Shown: positions 18,287 to 26,332, counted from the first letter of the stretch. The stretch is DNA of 64,000 bases from Clostridium_H sp036677665 (GCA_036677665.1 JAVBVX010000035.1:1-64000), one strand, 5' to 3'. Notes: a model not told the origin generated them from the letters alone. A program made the numbers and translations.

Positions 18287-19533
18287 GATAGCACTCCTTT
18301 AAAATAACTTTCAGGATGAATTGTATGATCTTCTTTAGGGTTTAAATCAGATAAAGCATTATCCATTAACATAAGGCCTCTTTTAATCCCGTAATGTCCA
18401 TATCTCGATCTTATAAAGTCTACGCAGCGCTCTAGCTCTTCCTGTTTTAATTGTCCGATTGCTTCAGGCAGAAACGATAACTGTGTCATTCGGTTCGATA
18501 CAAGATTACATGCTCGAACTCCTATGCTTCTTATTGGCTTACCTGTCGGATAATTATTCTTGTAAAGTAAGAACGCTTTTTCAAACAACGCATTAGAAAC
18601 GCAAGTAGGGTAGGCGAATGTACATTGTCTTTGTAAATATCCTAAATCGCTGTCTCTTATGGTTATCTGAACTGTGGTGCAGCGGAAGTTATGATCTCTT
18701 AATCTTGAAGCTACGCTTTCACATAATACATACATCGTTACTTTTACATCATCATCACATAGTAGATCTCTTGGCGTAGTCGTACTGTTTCCAATACTTT
18801 TTATATACGGGTCAGAGTGTTTATGCTTAACCGATGATGTATCCCATCCGTTTGCAAACATCCATAAGGTATAACCGTTTATACCGAGTTTGCTTTTTAG
18901 CTGTTTTACATTGGCATTTGCTAAATCTCCTATTGTATGGATATTGGATAGTTTAAGTTTTTCTTTTGTTTTTCTTCCCACATACAACAATTCTTCAGCT
19001 GGCAGCGGCCATACAACATCTTTAAAGTTGCCTTTGCTTATTATAGTCGTCGCATCAGGCTTTTTCATATCACTGCCAAGCTTTGCAAATATCTTATTGT
19101 AGCTTACGCCTACAGAAGCGGTTACGCCTAATTCAAATCTAATGCGCTGCCTGATTGTATCAGCTATATTCTCTCCATTGCCGTATAGCCTACTGCCCGA
19201 TACATCAAGCCAACATTCATCAAGTCCAAAGCTTTCTATCTGGTCCGTGTAATCTGCGTAGATATCCCTAACCAACTTAGAAAATTTTATATATCTTTCA
19301 AAGTGAACGGGGACAAAGACTATGTCGGGACACTTTGCTTTGGCTTCCCATGTCGCCTCTCCGGTCTTGATGCCGTATTGTTTAGCTATATAATTCTTGG
19401 CAAGAATAATGCCGTGTCTTTTTTCTACATCCCCGGCAACGGCCACAGGCTTGCCTCTGATTGAAGGATCGAAAAGACACTCAACCGATGCATAAAAGTT
19501 GTTTAAATCAGAATGAAGTATTACTCGATCCAT
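18283..19533 (-). CDS. Y-family DNA polymerase (DinB/UmuC type), SOS-linked
   Basis: The 416-aa translesion polymerase starts MDRVILHSDLNNFYASVE, with the first catalytic Asp in SDLNNFYASVE and the second acidic pair in FGLDECWLDVSG near residue 105 (usual form SIDE). The KLASDM-like KLGSDMKKPDATT, the thumb with helix-hairpin-helix and the little-finger domain follow. An in-frame ATG lies 15 nt upstream at 19548, but TGAGGT sits inside that extension 9 nt before ATG 19533, which decides the start. A Bacillus-type SOS box lies upstream at 19555. It is probably mutagenic bypass DNA synthesis after damage. Confidence 0.93.
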   Translation of the reverse strand: MDRVILHSDLNNFYASVECLFDPSIRGKPVAVAGDVEKRHGIILAKNYIAKQYGIKTGEATWEAKAKCPDIVFVPVHFERYIKFSKLVRDIYADYTDQIESFGLDECWLDVSGSRLYGNGENIADTIRQRIRFELGVTASVGVSYNKIFAKLGSDMKKPDATTIISKGNFKDVVWPLPAEELLYVGRKTKEKLKLSNIHTIGDLANANVKQLKSKLGINGYTLWMFANGWDTSSVKHKHSDPYIKSIGNSTTTPRDLLCDDDVKVTMYVLCESVASRLRDHNFRCTTVQITIRDSDLGYLQRQCTFAYPTCVSNALFEKAFLLYKNNYPTGKPIRSIGVRACNLVSNRMTQLSFLPEAIGQLKQEELERCVDFIRSRYGHYGIKRGLMLMDNALSDLNPKEDHTIHPESYFKGVLS

Positions 19534-19554
19534 TATATTATACCTCATAAAATA

Positions 19555-19566
19555 GAACGTATGTTC
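19555..19566 (-). promoter_or_regulatory. LexA (SOS) box and promoter of the Y-family polymerase
   Basis: GAACGTATGTTC fits the Gram-positive LexA consensus GAAC-N4-GTTC. It lies just downstream of a minus-strand promoter, -35 TTTACT (19602-19597) and -10 TATAAT (19580-19575) with a 16-nt spacer, so bound repressor would block transcription start. Confidence 0.85.
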
Positions 19567-19687
19567 GTATATTTATTATAGTACGTTTGCGTGAAAAGTA
19601 AATAGGAAAATGATGTCCAATGAATAAATATATATTAAAAATATTTTATATGTTAAAATATATTTTATAAATACTAAGGAGGTATAT

Positions 19688-20377
19688 ATGAGTAATAGTG
19701 GAAAATATATTGAGTCTGAACTAAATAAGCTATTTGAAAAATGGAATCAAGTACATATTAAAGATGAATATGAATATAGTAATTTATATAACGTATTAAA
19801 TAAATCTACATTTTTATCAGATGGCATTATAGACCCAGACAAGTGGGATTTTGGTCCAAAGGTTCTATATATATCTCGTGAATCAAATATTCAAGATGAA
19901 CTAGATTTAAATGCAAATTTACCTAAAAAAATAGAAAATATATTTTATATGAAAAGAGCATACGAAGGCATAGACTGTAAATTTCGTTTTTATAAAAATA
20001 TAGAATATCTTCATAAATATTTATTTGAATCAAACGATTTGGGAGATTCAGCTTTTATGAACTTAAATAAACGTGGTGGACTAAGCTCAATAGATCCAAC
20101 ACTAAACAAATATGTTAATAAATATGCTGATTTTATAGAAAAAGAAATTGAAATCATTGATCCAAAAATAATTGTGTGTTTAGGTGTATTTGGTACTTTA
20201 AATAATAAAAAAATATTTAAAAAATATAATTTTACTCAGGATTTATCAATTAAATATTTATATCAATTAAATAATATACAAGTTTTAGATATGTTCCATC
20301 CTTCTAGAAAAGGAAAAGAGGCATTTGTAAATAAATGGTATAAAAGAAGATTCAGCAATTTAAATTTTATAAAATAA
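19688..20377 (+). CDS. Uracil-DNA-glycosylase-superfamily-like protein
   Basis: The 229-aa protein has the order of landmarks seen in distant UDG-fold families: FGPKVLYISRESN near residue 57 (motif 1 region), a central SAFMNLNKRGG near 122, IDPKIIVCLG near 156 and the C-terminal MFHPSRKG near 210 (HPS motif). Whether it removes bases, and which, is not known. Ribosome site AAGGAGG precedes the ATG. Twenty-four nt downstream is a small zinc protein in the same orientation. Next to an SOS polymerase, a DNA repair or anti-phage role is plausible but inferred. Confidence 0.65.
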   Translation: MSNSGKYIESELNKLFEKWNQVHIKDEYEYSNLYNVLNKSTFLSDGIIDPDKWDFGPKVLYISRESNIQDELDLNANLPKKIENIFYMKRAYEGIDCKFRFYKNIEYLHKYLFESNDLGDSAFMNLNKRGGLSSIDPTLNKYVNKYADFIEKEIEIIDPKIIVCLGVFGTLNNKKIFKKYNFTQDLSIKYLYQLNNIQVLDMFHPSRKGKEAFVNKWYKRRFSNLNFIK

Positions 20378-20401
20378 TAAGGTTATAAAAAAGAGGATTA
20401 T

Positions 20402-20647
20402 ATGCAGGATTATATAGAAGCGCATAATTATTGTTCTGACCACAAAAAGAAGTTAATAAAAGATAAAAAATGTGGTTGTTTTTATTGCTTAACTATTTTT
20501 AATCCTCAAGAAATAACTGAATGGATTGATGATGATAAAACAGCTGTTTGTCCATATTGCGATATAGATTCTGTTATTAGTGAAAGCTCAGGATACCCAA
20601 TAACAAAAGAATTTTTAATTAAAATGAATTCATATTGGTTCAAGTAA
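20402..20647 (+). CDS. Small zinc-finger-like protein (81 aa)
   Basis: The protein has two cysteine pairs, CGCFYC (about residues 24-29) and CPYC (about 52-55), with an N-terminal His/Cys (HNYCSDHKKKL), fitting one zinc site. The middle IFNPQEITEWIDDDKTAVCP is a pattern I have seen in widespread uncharacterised cytoplasmic proteins. It is preceded by AGAGGATTAT and closely follows the UDG-like gene. No function is known. Confidence 0.75.
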   Translation: MQDYIEAHNYCSDHKKKLIKDKKCGCFYCLTIFNPQEITEWIDDDKTAVCPYCDIDSVISESSGYPITKEFLIKMNSYWFK

Positions 20648-20659
20648 TCTTTATTATTT

Positions 20660-21685
20660 TTAATTAATACTTATCTTCCTTATCTCATTCCTAAGCAGCT
20701 CCAAATCCCTGTGCGTATACCTATTAGCAGTAAATGCATAATCTGTATGACCCATGATCTGTTGAATAGCTATGTCCTGCATCTTAAACTTAGCGGATAG
20801 GGTAGCAAACGTATGTCTTGCATATTTAGGCAGCATTCCTTTAATTCCAAGCTGCTGCATTACCGGCTTGAAGTATTTTTCTCTATAAATCTTATCGCTC
20901 ATCATTTCGCCGTTATGTTCAAAAAGGTATTTTCTTGTATTATCGTATCTGTTTTTCAAATATCCATATATCTGAGGATGAATAGGCACAACTCTGTCAA
21001 TTCCAGCTTCCGTCTTGATCCCCGATATCATAATGCCTTCTTCCAAGTGTACCCTGTCTCGTGTAAGCATTAACATCTCGCTAGGTCTAAATCCTGCGAA
21101 TATTAAAATTAAAACACTGTCTACATTCGGGACAGTGTCATTATCTAATAACAACTTTATCTGCTCGATAGAGAATATCGGTATATCAGGTTTTACGGCT
21201 CTATCAAGCCTTATTGCCTTAGCATAATTCTTACTGACTATATCCTGACTGTATGCATAATCGTATAGTTGGTTAACAAGTATCTTTATCTTGTTCTGCG
21301 TTGATCTTCCTTTATTCAAGTCGTTTATTATGTTCTGAAAGTTTATCGTTCTTAAATCTGCAAATTTCTTATTATGCAATATCTCCAAATGGTTGTATGC
21401 CGTGTTATACATAGTAATGCTTTTCTTAGACAGGTTCTTGTTAAAGATGGTTTTCCATTCTTCATACAGTTCAGACAGTTTAATATTAGCTTTTTCAGAT
21501 ACAGGGGATATCTCATGCCTGGCAAGTGCTTTCGATGCTTCAGCTTTAGTTTTAAAGTATCCCAGCGTTATCCATTTGCGCTCGCCTGTATTGCTATAGC
21601 CGGTACACATCCTTGCTATCCAGGGATTATATCTTTTTCCCGCGTTTATCTTATAGACTGTGCCTGTATTGTTTGCTCTGCGCAT
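20660..21685 (-). CDS. int: Tyrosine recombinase (phage/island integrase)
   Basis: The 341-aa integrase has an N-terminal arm-binding region (residues 1-60, KWITLGYFKTKAEASKAL), a SAM-like core-binding domain (about 65-160) and the catalytic domain: Arg200 (AGFRPSEM), Lys224 (GIKTEAG), Arg290-His291 (YARHTFAT), His313 (MGHTDY) and the nucleophile Tyr323 (NRYTH). The first His of the usual HxxR box is replaced by Lys287. It is the only intact integrase in the island, converges toward the tRNA and is 13 nt from the repressor gene. It is the likely agent of integration at tRNA-Thr. Confidence 0.95.
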   Translation of the reverse strand: MRRANNTGTVYKINAGKRYNPWIARMCTGYSNTGERKWITLGYFKTKAEASKALARHEISPVSEKANIKLSELYEEWKTIFNKNLSKKSITMYNTAYNHLEILHNKKFADLRTINFQNIINDLNKGRSTQNKIKILVNQLYDYAYSQDIVSKNYAKAIRLDRAVKPDIPIFSIEQIKLLLDNDTVPNVDSVLILIFAGFRPSEMLMLTRDRVHLEEGIMISGIKTEAGIDRVVPIHPQIYGYLKNRYDNTRKYLFEHNGEMMSDKIYREKYFKPVMQQLGIKGMLPKYARHTFATLSAKFKMQDIAIQQIMGHTDYAFTANRYTHRDLELLRNEIRKISIN

Positions 21686-21698
21686 TTTTATGTCCTTT

Positions 21699-22313
21699 CT
21701 ATAAATATAATCTTTGCATTCCTCGCACTATTCCAAGTATCTGTATCGTCTCACTTCCGTAATAAGGATAAAACTTTGCTTCAAAAGCAGGATTTAAAGG
21801 CTGTAACAATAATCCTGTTTCCTGTTTGATTACTCTTTTTAAAGTTACATCAAAACCGTTTATATATACTGCGCAGTCTTGGCCTGACTCACATACCGGG
21901 TTGCGCTCAATAATGACCACATCATCTTCTTCGAATTTAGGAGACATGCTTGTTCCCATAACCTTTAAGCAGATATATTCTCTTCCGGGTCTTAAAGACT
22001 TCATAGGAAGTTCAATATAGTCAACTATATCTGTAACAGCTTCAATGGGAATTCCTGCGGGTATGCGTCCGTATACAGGTAGCTTTATAGACGGTTTAAA
22101 ATCAATTATCTCGACTTCTCGTTCAATGCCTATAAGGTAGTCAACCGTTACATTAAAAAGCATAGATAACTGTTTTAAAATTTCAGCCTGAGGAACAACA
22201 TCAGTCGATTCCCATTTGCTGATCGTGGTTCTGTCTATACCTAGAATCTCCGAAAGTTTTAATTGAGTTATGTTGTCGCGTTTACGAAGTTTTTTTAATC
22301 TTTCTGCGAACAT
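21699..22313 (-). CDS. LexA-like self-cleaving phage repressor
   Basis: The 204-aa protein joins an N-terminal XRE helix-turn-helix (residues 5-60, ITQLKLSEILGIDRTTISKWE) to a C-terminal S24 peptidase domain. The cleavage site is Ala86-Gly87 in GRIPAGIPIEA; the catalytic serine is Ser122 (MGTSMSP) and the lysine Lys159 (DVTLKRV), 37 residues apart as in LexA. By family knowledge it keeps the element silent and is inactivated by RecA after DNA damage. It is divergent from a Cro-like gene; the intergenic region holds repeated half-sites. Confidence 0.94.
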   Translation of the reverse strand: MFAERLKKLRKRDNITQLKLSEILGIDRTTISKWESTDVVPQAEILKQLSMLFNVTVDYLIGIEREVEIIDFKPSIKLPVYGRIPAGIPIEAVTDIVDYIELPMKSLRPGREYICLKVMGTSMSPKFEEDDVVIIERNPVCESGQDCAVYINGFDVTLKRVIKQETGLLLQPLNPAFEAKFYPYYGSETIQILGIVRGMQRLYL

Positions 22314-22334
22314 TTATTATTCCACCTCTTATTT

Positions 22335-22438
22335 TCACACTTATATATGTCAAAAACAATCACACTTTAGGTTATTGACAAAGTCATTTTAGCACAATAC
22401 AATGAGAATGTAAACCACATATAAGCATTTAAGTGTAA
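22335..22438. promoter_or_regulatory. Lysogeny switch: operators and rightward promoter
   Basis: Three similar half-sites occur: TCACACTTA (22335-22343), TCACACTTTA (22360-22369) and, inverted, TTAAGTGTAA (22429-22438). A near-consensus rightward promoter, TTGACA (22375-22380), 17 nt, TACAAT (22398-22403), reads toward the Cro-like gene and lies between them. The half-sites are likely targets of the repressor and Cro. I see no equally clear leftward promoter. Confidence 0.65.
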
Positions 22439-22464
22439 TTATTTCTCACAAATCGGAGGTAAAC

Positions 22465-22665
22465 GTGGAAAATTTAAAGAGTTACAGGAAAAAGTTGAAT
22501 CTTTCACAACGTCAACTGGCATATATGTTACATTGCGACAGATCGACTGTATCAAAATGGGAAACAGGCGTAAATATGCCTACACCGGAATTAGTTCCCC
22601 AAATAGCACAACTATTGGATTGCAGCATTAATGACTTATTTTCTTCAAAGGAGGTGAAAGCATGA
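22465..22665 (+). CDS. Cro-like XRE transcriptional regulator
   Basis: The 66-aa single-domain helix-turn-helix protein (LNLSQRQLAYMLHCDRSTVSKWETG) begins at GTG 22465 with ribosome site CGGAGG. It is divergent from the LexA-like repressor, the position of Cro in lambdoid-type switches. It is the first gene of the rightward early operon, and its stop overlaps the next start by 4 nt. Confidence 0.85.
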   Translation: MENLKSYRKKLNLSQRQLAYMLHCDRSTVSKWETGVNMPTPELVPQIAQLLDCSINDLFSSKEVKA

Positions 22666-22865
22666 TAGATTACACAGAATTGGAAACAATACCGGCAGCT
22701 AAAGTTGCCAAAGTTCTTAAGCTGTCGCATAGAAAGCTTATACATGCTATCTTGAATGGCACAGTGCCGATAGGCGCGGTAGCGGAACCGCAAAACGATG
22801 ATGAACACTATGTAATAAAGATCTATAAAAAAAGATTCGAGAAATATATAAATGGTGAACTGTAA
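22662..22865 (+). CDS. Small early phage protein, possible DNA-binding (67 aa)
   Basis: The protein MIDYTELETIPAAKVAKVLK.. has a short helix-turn-helix-like start (AAKVAKVLKLSHRKLIHAIL) resembling excisionase or AlpA-like proteins, and a basic tail (YKKRFEKYINGEL). It is coupled to Cro through ATGA and preceded by AAAGGAGGTG. A role as excisionase or regulator is possible by size and place only. Confidence 0.6.
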   Translation: MIDYTELETIPAAKVAKVLKLSHRKLIHAILNGTVPIGAVAEPQNDDEHYVIKIYKKRFEKYINGEL

Positions 22866-22909
22866 AGAGAAAAAGCTGATTAGGCGCTACCATATCAGCT
22901 CTTTGAAAG

Positions 22910-22944
22910 AGAAAGTAAGGGTGATGCTTACTTACTTTCTTTTC
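22910..22944 (+). terminator. Hairpin terminator or attenuator in the early operon
   Basis: A 10-bp stem AGAAAGTAAG/CTTACTTTCT with an 11-nt loop followed by TTTC lies between two early genes of the same strand. It could attenuate transcription into the replication genes. Confidence 0.55.
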
Positions 22945-22987
22945 TATCACAGAACAACAATTCTGTCAATAAGATAAGGAGAAATTT

Positions 22988-23287
22988 GTGATATTGAAAA
23001 AAGAAGTTGAATATCTATTAGACATCTTGCCACATGGCAGCTGCAATGCCTTATCCAGAGAAGAACTGAGCGATTTATTAAACTTAGATGACAGAACAGT
23101 AAGAGACTTAATTAAACAAGCACGAAGACATGTGCCTATCTTAAACATGCAAAACGGCAAAGGCTACTTTATCCCTTTAAGCGAAGATAGGCCGCTTGTC
23201 GATAAATGGCTTAGTCAGGAAACTAAGCGTGCGAAAAGCTCGCTGTATAGCCTTAGAGGCGCTAAGGAGTTTCTTAAGGTCAACTAA
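22988..23287 (+). CDS. Early phage helix-turn-helix protein (99 aa)
   Basis: The protein has a clear winged-helix-like segment (LSREELSDLLNLDDRTVRDLIKQARR, about residues 22-48) followed by YFIPLSEDRPLVDKWLSQ. I recognise the type from clostridial prophage early regions, where it precedes the replication protein. The start is GTG 22988 after AAGGAG. Probably DNA-binding; exact role unknown. Confidence 0.7.
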   Translation: MILKKEVEYLLDILPHGSCNALSREELSDLLNLDDRTVRDLIKQARRHVPILNMQNGKGYFIPLSEDRPLVDKWLSQETKRAKSSLYSLRGAKEFLKVN

Positions 23288-23355
23288 ACATAGAACACCC
23301 TGCTGTTAAATAAGATTATTCATCCGCTGCAGGGAGCGGGTGAAGAGGAGGAAAT

Positions 23356-24237
23356 ATGGCAAGACCTTTAAAAAAAGGACTTACTTACTTTCCTTTCGAT
23401 GTGGACATTTTCCAGGATGGGAAAATACGGAGACTGCGCTCACGTTATGGCAATGACGGGATAATAGCTTACATATACCTGCTATGCAGCGTATATTCAT
23501 CAGAAGGATATTACCTTAACTATGATGACGATTTCCTTGAGCTTATGGCGGATGATCTCAAAATGAGCGTAAATAACATAGGACAGATATTGAACTACTT
23601 GCTGTCACGGTCACTGTTTGATAACACACTTTTTCAGTCGGTCAAGGTCTTATCGTCCACCGGAATACAACGCAGATATCAGGAAGCAATAAAGAATAAA
23701 GCACTTAAAAACCCTGTAACTGTATATAAGAAGTTTTGGTTATTATCAGAAGATGAAACACAAAGCTATATTAAGTTTTGCCATAAAGAGAGTTATTCCG
23801 AGAAAAACCATAATAATTCCGAGAAAAACCCCAATTATTCTATGGAAAAACTGCATAAAGAAAAAGAAAGTAAATTAAATAAAAATAAATTAAATAAAAG
23901 AGAGAGTATAGATACTTGCGTATCTAACTCTTCCTCTTCAAGATTTATAAAACCAACTATTCAGGATATAAGAGCCTATTGTCTTGAGAGACATAACAAT
24001 GTTGATGCTGAAGTATTCTTTGACTTTTATGAATCCAAGAACTGGTTTATAGGCAAAAGCAAGATGAAAGACTGGAGAGCAGCGGTACGCACCTGGGAGA
24101 AGCGACAAACACAAGAGAAGAAAGAAGAGATAAAAAATCCATATATGAGGAGGTTACTTGAGATAAATGAACAAGAAAGAAGCGGTGCAGATATTAACCA
24201 TTCTGTCTTCAGCTTATCCGATAATGTCTGGTCATGA
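23356..24237 (+). CDS. Phage replication protein, DUF4373 (Lin1244/Lin1753-like) domain
   Basis: The 293-aa protein has an N-terminal DUF4373 domain (TYFPFDVDIFQDGKIRRLRSRYGNDGI; residues 9 to about 95), a lysine/asparagine-rich linker (about 150-185) and a C-terminal helical domain with FYESKNWFIGKSKMKDWRAAVRTWEK, typical of DnaD-like replication initiators of Firmicutes phages and satellites. It probably opens the element's own origin. The ribosome site is GAGGAGG. The last 71 nt overlap the next gene. A nearby origin is likely but not identified. Confidence 0.85.
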   Translation: MARPLKKGLTYFPFDVDIFQDGKIRRLRSRYGNDGIIAYIYLLCSVYSSEGYYLNYDDDFLELMADDLKMSVNNIGQILNYLLSRSLFDNTLFQSVKVLSSTGIQRRYQEAIKNKALKNPVTVYKKFWLLSEDETQSYIKFCHKESYSEKNHNNSEKNPNYSMEKLHKEKESKLNKNKLNKRESIDTCVSNSSSSRFIKPTIQDIRAYCLERHNNVDAEVFFDFYESKNWFIGKSKMKDWRAAVRTWEKRQTQEKKEEIKNPYMRRLLEINEQERSGADINHSVFSLSDNVWS

Positions 24238-24646
24238 CGAATATAAATCTGAGCTTGTATCAAACCTCTGGACTGAAATGTTTATGGATGATGATGTGGA
24301 TCACGTCATAGCAGGCATACTTATGTACATGGATACGGACGAGAAGTATGCTCCAACCATAGGTCAGATAAAAGAAAATATGAGAACCCTAACCAGATGG
24401 CTTAATCAAAAAGCATCAGTTAAAGATTATCTGGGAAGTTATCTGTATTCAAAAATGCCTTTAAGGACTAGGCAGTACATAGAAAAAGTGGAAGCATTAA
24501 GAATACCTGAGACAAAAGAAGATAAAAAAGAACCTATAACACAGTATACGGATGATGGCAGGGAATGGACTTCAGAAGTGTTCTTTGAAAAAGTAGAGGA
24601 TCTGATGAATAATACCGGCCGCACATCACTTAGGATGTACAAATGA
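24167..24646 (+). CDS. Replicative helicase loader/inhibitor, G39P-like
   Basis: The 159-aa protein has the pattern MNKKEAVQILTILSSAYPIM...LWTEMFMDDDVDHVIAGILMYM....YAPTIGQIKENM, which matches the N-terminal domain of SPP1 G39P-type helicase loaders. Together with the DUF4373 protein upstream it makes a replication module that recruits the host DnaB helicase. It starts inside the 3' end of the preceding gene and is coupled to the following one by ATGA. A shorter start is possible. Confidence 0.78.
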   Translation: MNKKEAVQILTILSSAYPIMSGHDEYKSELVSNLWTEMFMDDDVDHVIAGILMYMDTDEKYAPTIGQIKENMRTLTRWLNQKASVKDYLGSYLYSKMPLRTRQYIEKVEALRIPETKEDKKEPITQYTDDGREWTSEVFFEKVEDLMNNTGRTSLRMYK

Positions 24647-25041
24647 ATAAACGGGATTTAAATCTCAGTAAATATGGTATAAGTCCCAAGAGATATAGAG
24701 AACTTTATTATTTCTGTCTTCAATACGAGGAGATGAAAGAAAAACTTAAAAGCATCTATGCGCTGCAATCAAGCAAGTTTGATTCTAATATCCAATCCAA
24801 CGTGGCAAGCGATCCTACACAGAAGAAAGCAATAGCAGCGGCAAAGATCTCAAAGGACCTGGAGATAATAGAACAGACAGCTATAGAAGCGGATGATGAG
24901 ATATACCAGTATCTATTAATGAACGTGACAAACCAGATACCTTATACATACTTAAGATATGATCTGGGAATGCCATGCGGACACGATAAGTTCTATAAAG
25001 CCAGAAGAAGGTTTTATTATCTGCTGGATAAGAAAAAATGA
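24643..25041 (+). CDS. Phage regulator-like protein of unknown function (132 aa)
   Basis: The basic protein begins MNKRDLNLSKYGISPKRYRELYYFCLQYEEMK and ends with a helix-turn-helix-like part (LRYDLGMPCGHDKFYKARRRFYYLLDKK). Size, basic C-terminus and position just before HNH resemble the ArpU/sigma-like late-gene regulators of Firmicutes phages, but I cannot confirm the family. It is the last gene of the early/replication operon; a terminator follows after about 65 nt. Confidence 0.6.
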   Translation: MNKRDLNLSKYGISPKRYRELYYFCLQYEEMKEKLKSIYALQSSKFDSNIQSNVASDPTQKKAIAAAKISKDLEIIEQTAIEADDEIYQYLLMNVTNQIPYTYLRYDLGMPCGHDKFYKARRRFYYLLDKKK

Positions 25042-25106
25042 AGTGCCGAGCGCAGAGGACATGTTTTTATGGTATCTTGATATCGTAGATAATTAGATAA
25101 CTTCCA

Positions 25107-25136
25107 AAAAGAAGCGGAATAACAACCGCTTCTTTT
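25107..25136 (+). terminator. Intrinsic terminator of the early operon
   Basis: An 11-bp stem AAAAGAAGCGG/CCGCTTCTTTT with an 8-nt loop lies 65 nt past the 132-aa gene stop. Confidence 0.85.
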
Positions 25137-25211
25137 CAATTGATAAGGCTATAAGGGAGAATACATCGCTAAATGCAAGGGGGTGGGTGCAGGCGATGAA
25201 AAAAGGATTAT

Positions 25212-25544
25212 ATGAACAGACCACTTCGACCATGCAGATATCCGGGCTGCAATAATCTAACTGAACATAGTTATTGCGATCAACATAAACCTAAAGAGCA
25301 AGATAGACTGTCTTCAAACAAGCGTGGATATACAAGCAAGTGGAACAGATTCAGTAAAGAGTATTTAAGAGAACATATCTGGTGTGAGGAATGCTTGAAA
25401 CAAGGAAAGCATGAACCTGCAGTTCTTGTTCATCATATCAGAAGGATTGTTGATGGTGGATCTGTTTTTGATAATGATAATCTGATGGCTTTATGTGATA
25501 GATGTCATAGGGATAAACATAGAGAAAATATATTCAATAAATAG
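25212..25544 (+). CDS. Phage-type HNH endonuclease
   Basis: The 110-aa nuclease has N-terminal CRYPGC/YCDQH cysteines and a C-terminal HNH core: CEECLKQGK....VHHIRRIVDGGSVFDNDNLMALCDRCHRDKH. In HK97-like cos phages this gene sits next to cos and terminase and assists DNA packaging. Here terminase genes are absent, but a cos-like sequence follows at 25687. Ribosome site AAAGGATT. Confidence 0.92.
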   Translation: MNRPLRPCRYPGCNNLTEHSYCDQHKPKEQDRLSSNKRGYTSKWNRFSKEYLREHIWCEECLKQGKHEPAVLVHHIRRIVDGGSVFDNDNLMALCDRCHRDKHRENIFNK

Positions 25545-25546
25545 AT

Positions 25547-25580
25547 AAAGAACTCTCAGCTGCATCCAGAGAGTTCTTTA
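25547..25580 (+). terminator. Intrinsic terminator after the HNH gene
   Basis: An 11-bp stem AAAGAACTCTC/GAGAGTTCTTT with an 11-nt loop begins 3 nt after the HNH stop codon. Confidence 0.8.
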
Positions 25581-25686
25581 TCAAGTAGGAGTTTTAAAAA
25601 TCAAATGAATATAACTAAGAATCTATTTCGCAAACTAATTATATAACAATTTGAAAATAAAATCATGATAAATATATATTTAACCA

Positions 25687-25778
25687 GACCTCCCCCGGGG
25701 GTAAATTGTTTTAAATTCGGGCTTGGAAACCGAGCGAGGGGATAGACGCGAAAAAAATTCCCCACGGAGAATTTAAAA
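25687..25778 (+). other. Candidate cos/packaging site
   Basis: This stretch is far more GC-rich than its surroundings. It contains the perfect palindrome CCCCCGGGGG (25692-25701), GGCTTGGAAACCGAGCG and CGAGGGGATAGACGCG, then TTCCCCACGGAGAA. I recognise this kind of sequence between HNH and small terminase in clostridial cos phages. No terminase follows; about 370 bp later the defence cargo starts. Confidence 0.55.
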
Positions 25779-25850
25779 GTAGTAAAAATGACGTAGTTAC
25801 AGGGCCATATAGCATTTTTACACTAAAAATTAAACAAAAGTATATTTGTG

Positions 25851-25888
25851 AAAAGAGAGCAGCGTGGTATGATGCTGCTCTCTTTTTT
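25851..25888. terminator. Intrinsic terminator with no gene directly upstream
   Basis: A 13-bp stem AAAAGAGAGCAGC/GCTGCTCTCTTTT with a 10-nt loop and T run. The nearest coding end is 300 nt upstream, so it may end a lost gene or a short untranslated RNA across the cos-like region. Confidence 0.8.
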
Positions 25889-25941
25889 ATTTGCAAAAAT
25901 CTTATAAATTTCTGCAAAATAATTAATAAATCCTTAAATTG

Positions 25942-25950
25942 TGATATAAT
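25942..25950 (+). promoter_or_regulatory. Extended -10 promoter upstream of the defence cargo
   Basis: TGATATAAT (TGn plus TATAAT) lies about 110 nt before the 90-aa gene. No good -35 is seen, as is usual for extended -10 promoters. It is the likely transcription start for the coiled-coil gene and perhaps the type III operon. Confidence 0.5.
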
Positions 25951-26059
25951 AACGATATGTTTTTATAAGTACGTAATATTTATATAGTTCATTTACTAAT
26001 ATGTAATTTTTGGATTATGTTTAATTTTATTAAATTATTCTAATTATTGAGGTGAAGAA

Positions 26060-26332
26060 ATGAATAATGAAAGACGTGGGCGATTAAATCACATAATAAA
26101 AAAACTTAATTCAATTAATAAATCTTTAGAAGAAATACAATCTGAACTAAACAACATTAAAGACAATGAGCAAAGTTATTTAGACAATATGCCTGAAAGT
26201 TTATCGGAAAGTGAAAAAGCTTGCAAAGCTGAAGATGCTATAAATTGTTTAGAAGAAGCCATTATTGCAGTTGATGATTCTTGTAATAGAGTGTCTGAAA
26301 TAATCGATTATATTGAGGAAGCTAAAATATAA
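26060..26332 (+). CDS. Small acidic coiled-coil protein (90 aa)
   Basis: The highly charged helical protein (LNHIIKKLNSINKSLEEIQSELNNI; NCLEEAIIAVDDSCNRVSEII) has two heptad stretches separated by YLDNMPESLSESEKA. Similar proteins occur widely in phages and mobile elements without known function. It lies 50 nt before the type III restriction operon in the same direction. Ribosome site TGAGGTGAAG. Confidence 0.75.
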   Translation: MNNERRGRLNHIIKKLNSINKSLEEIQSELNNIKDNEQSYLDNMPESLSESEKACKAEDAINCLEEAIIAVDDSCNRVSEIIDYIEEAKI

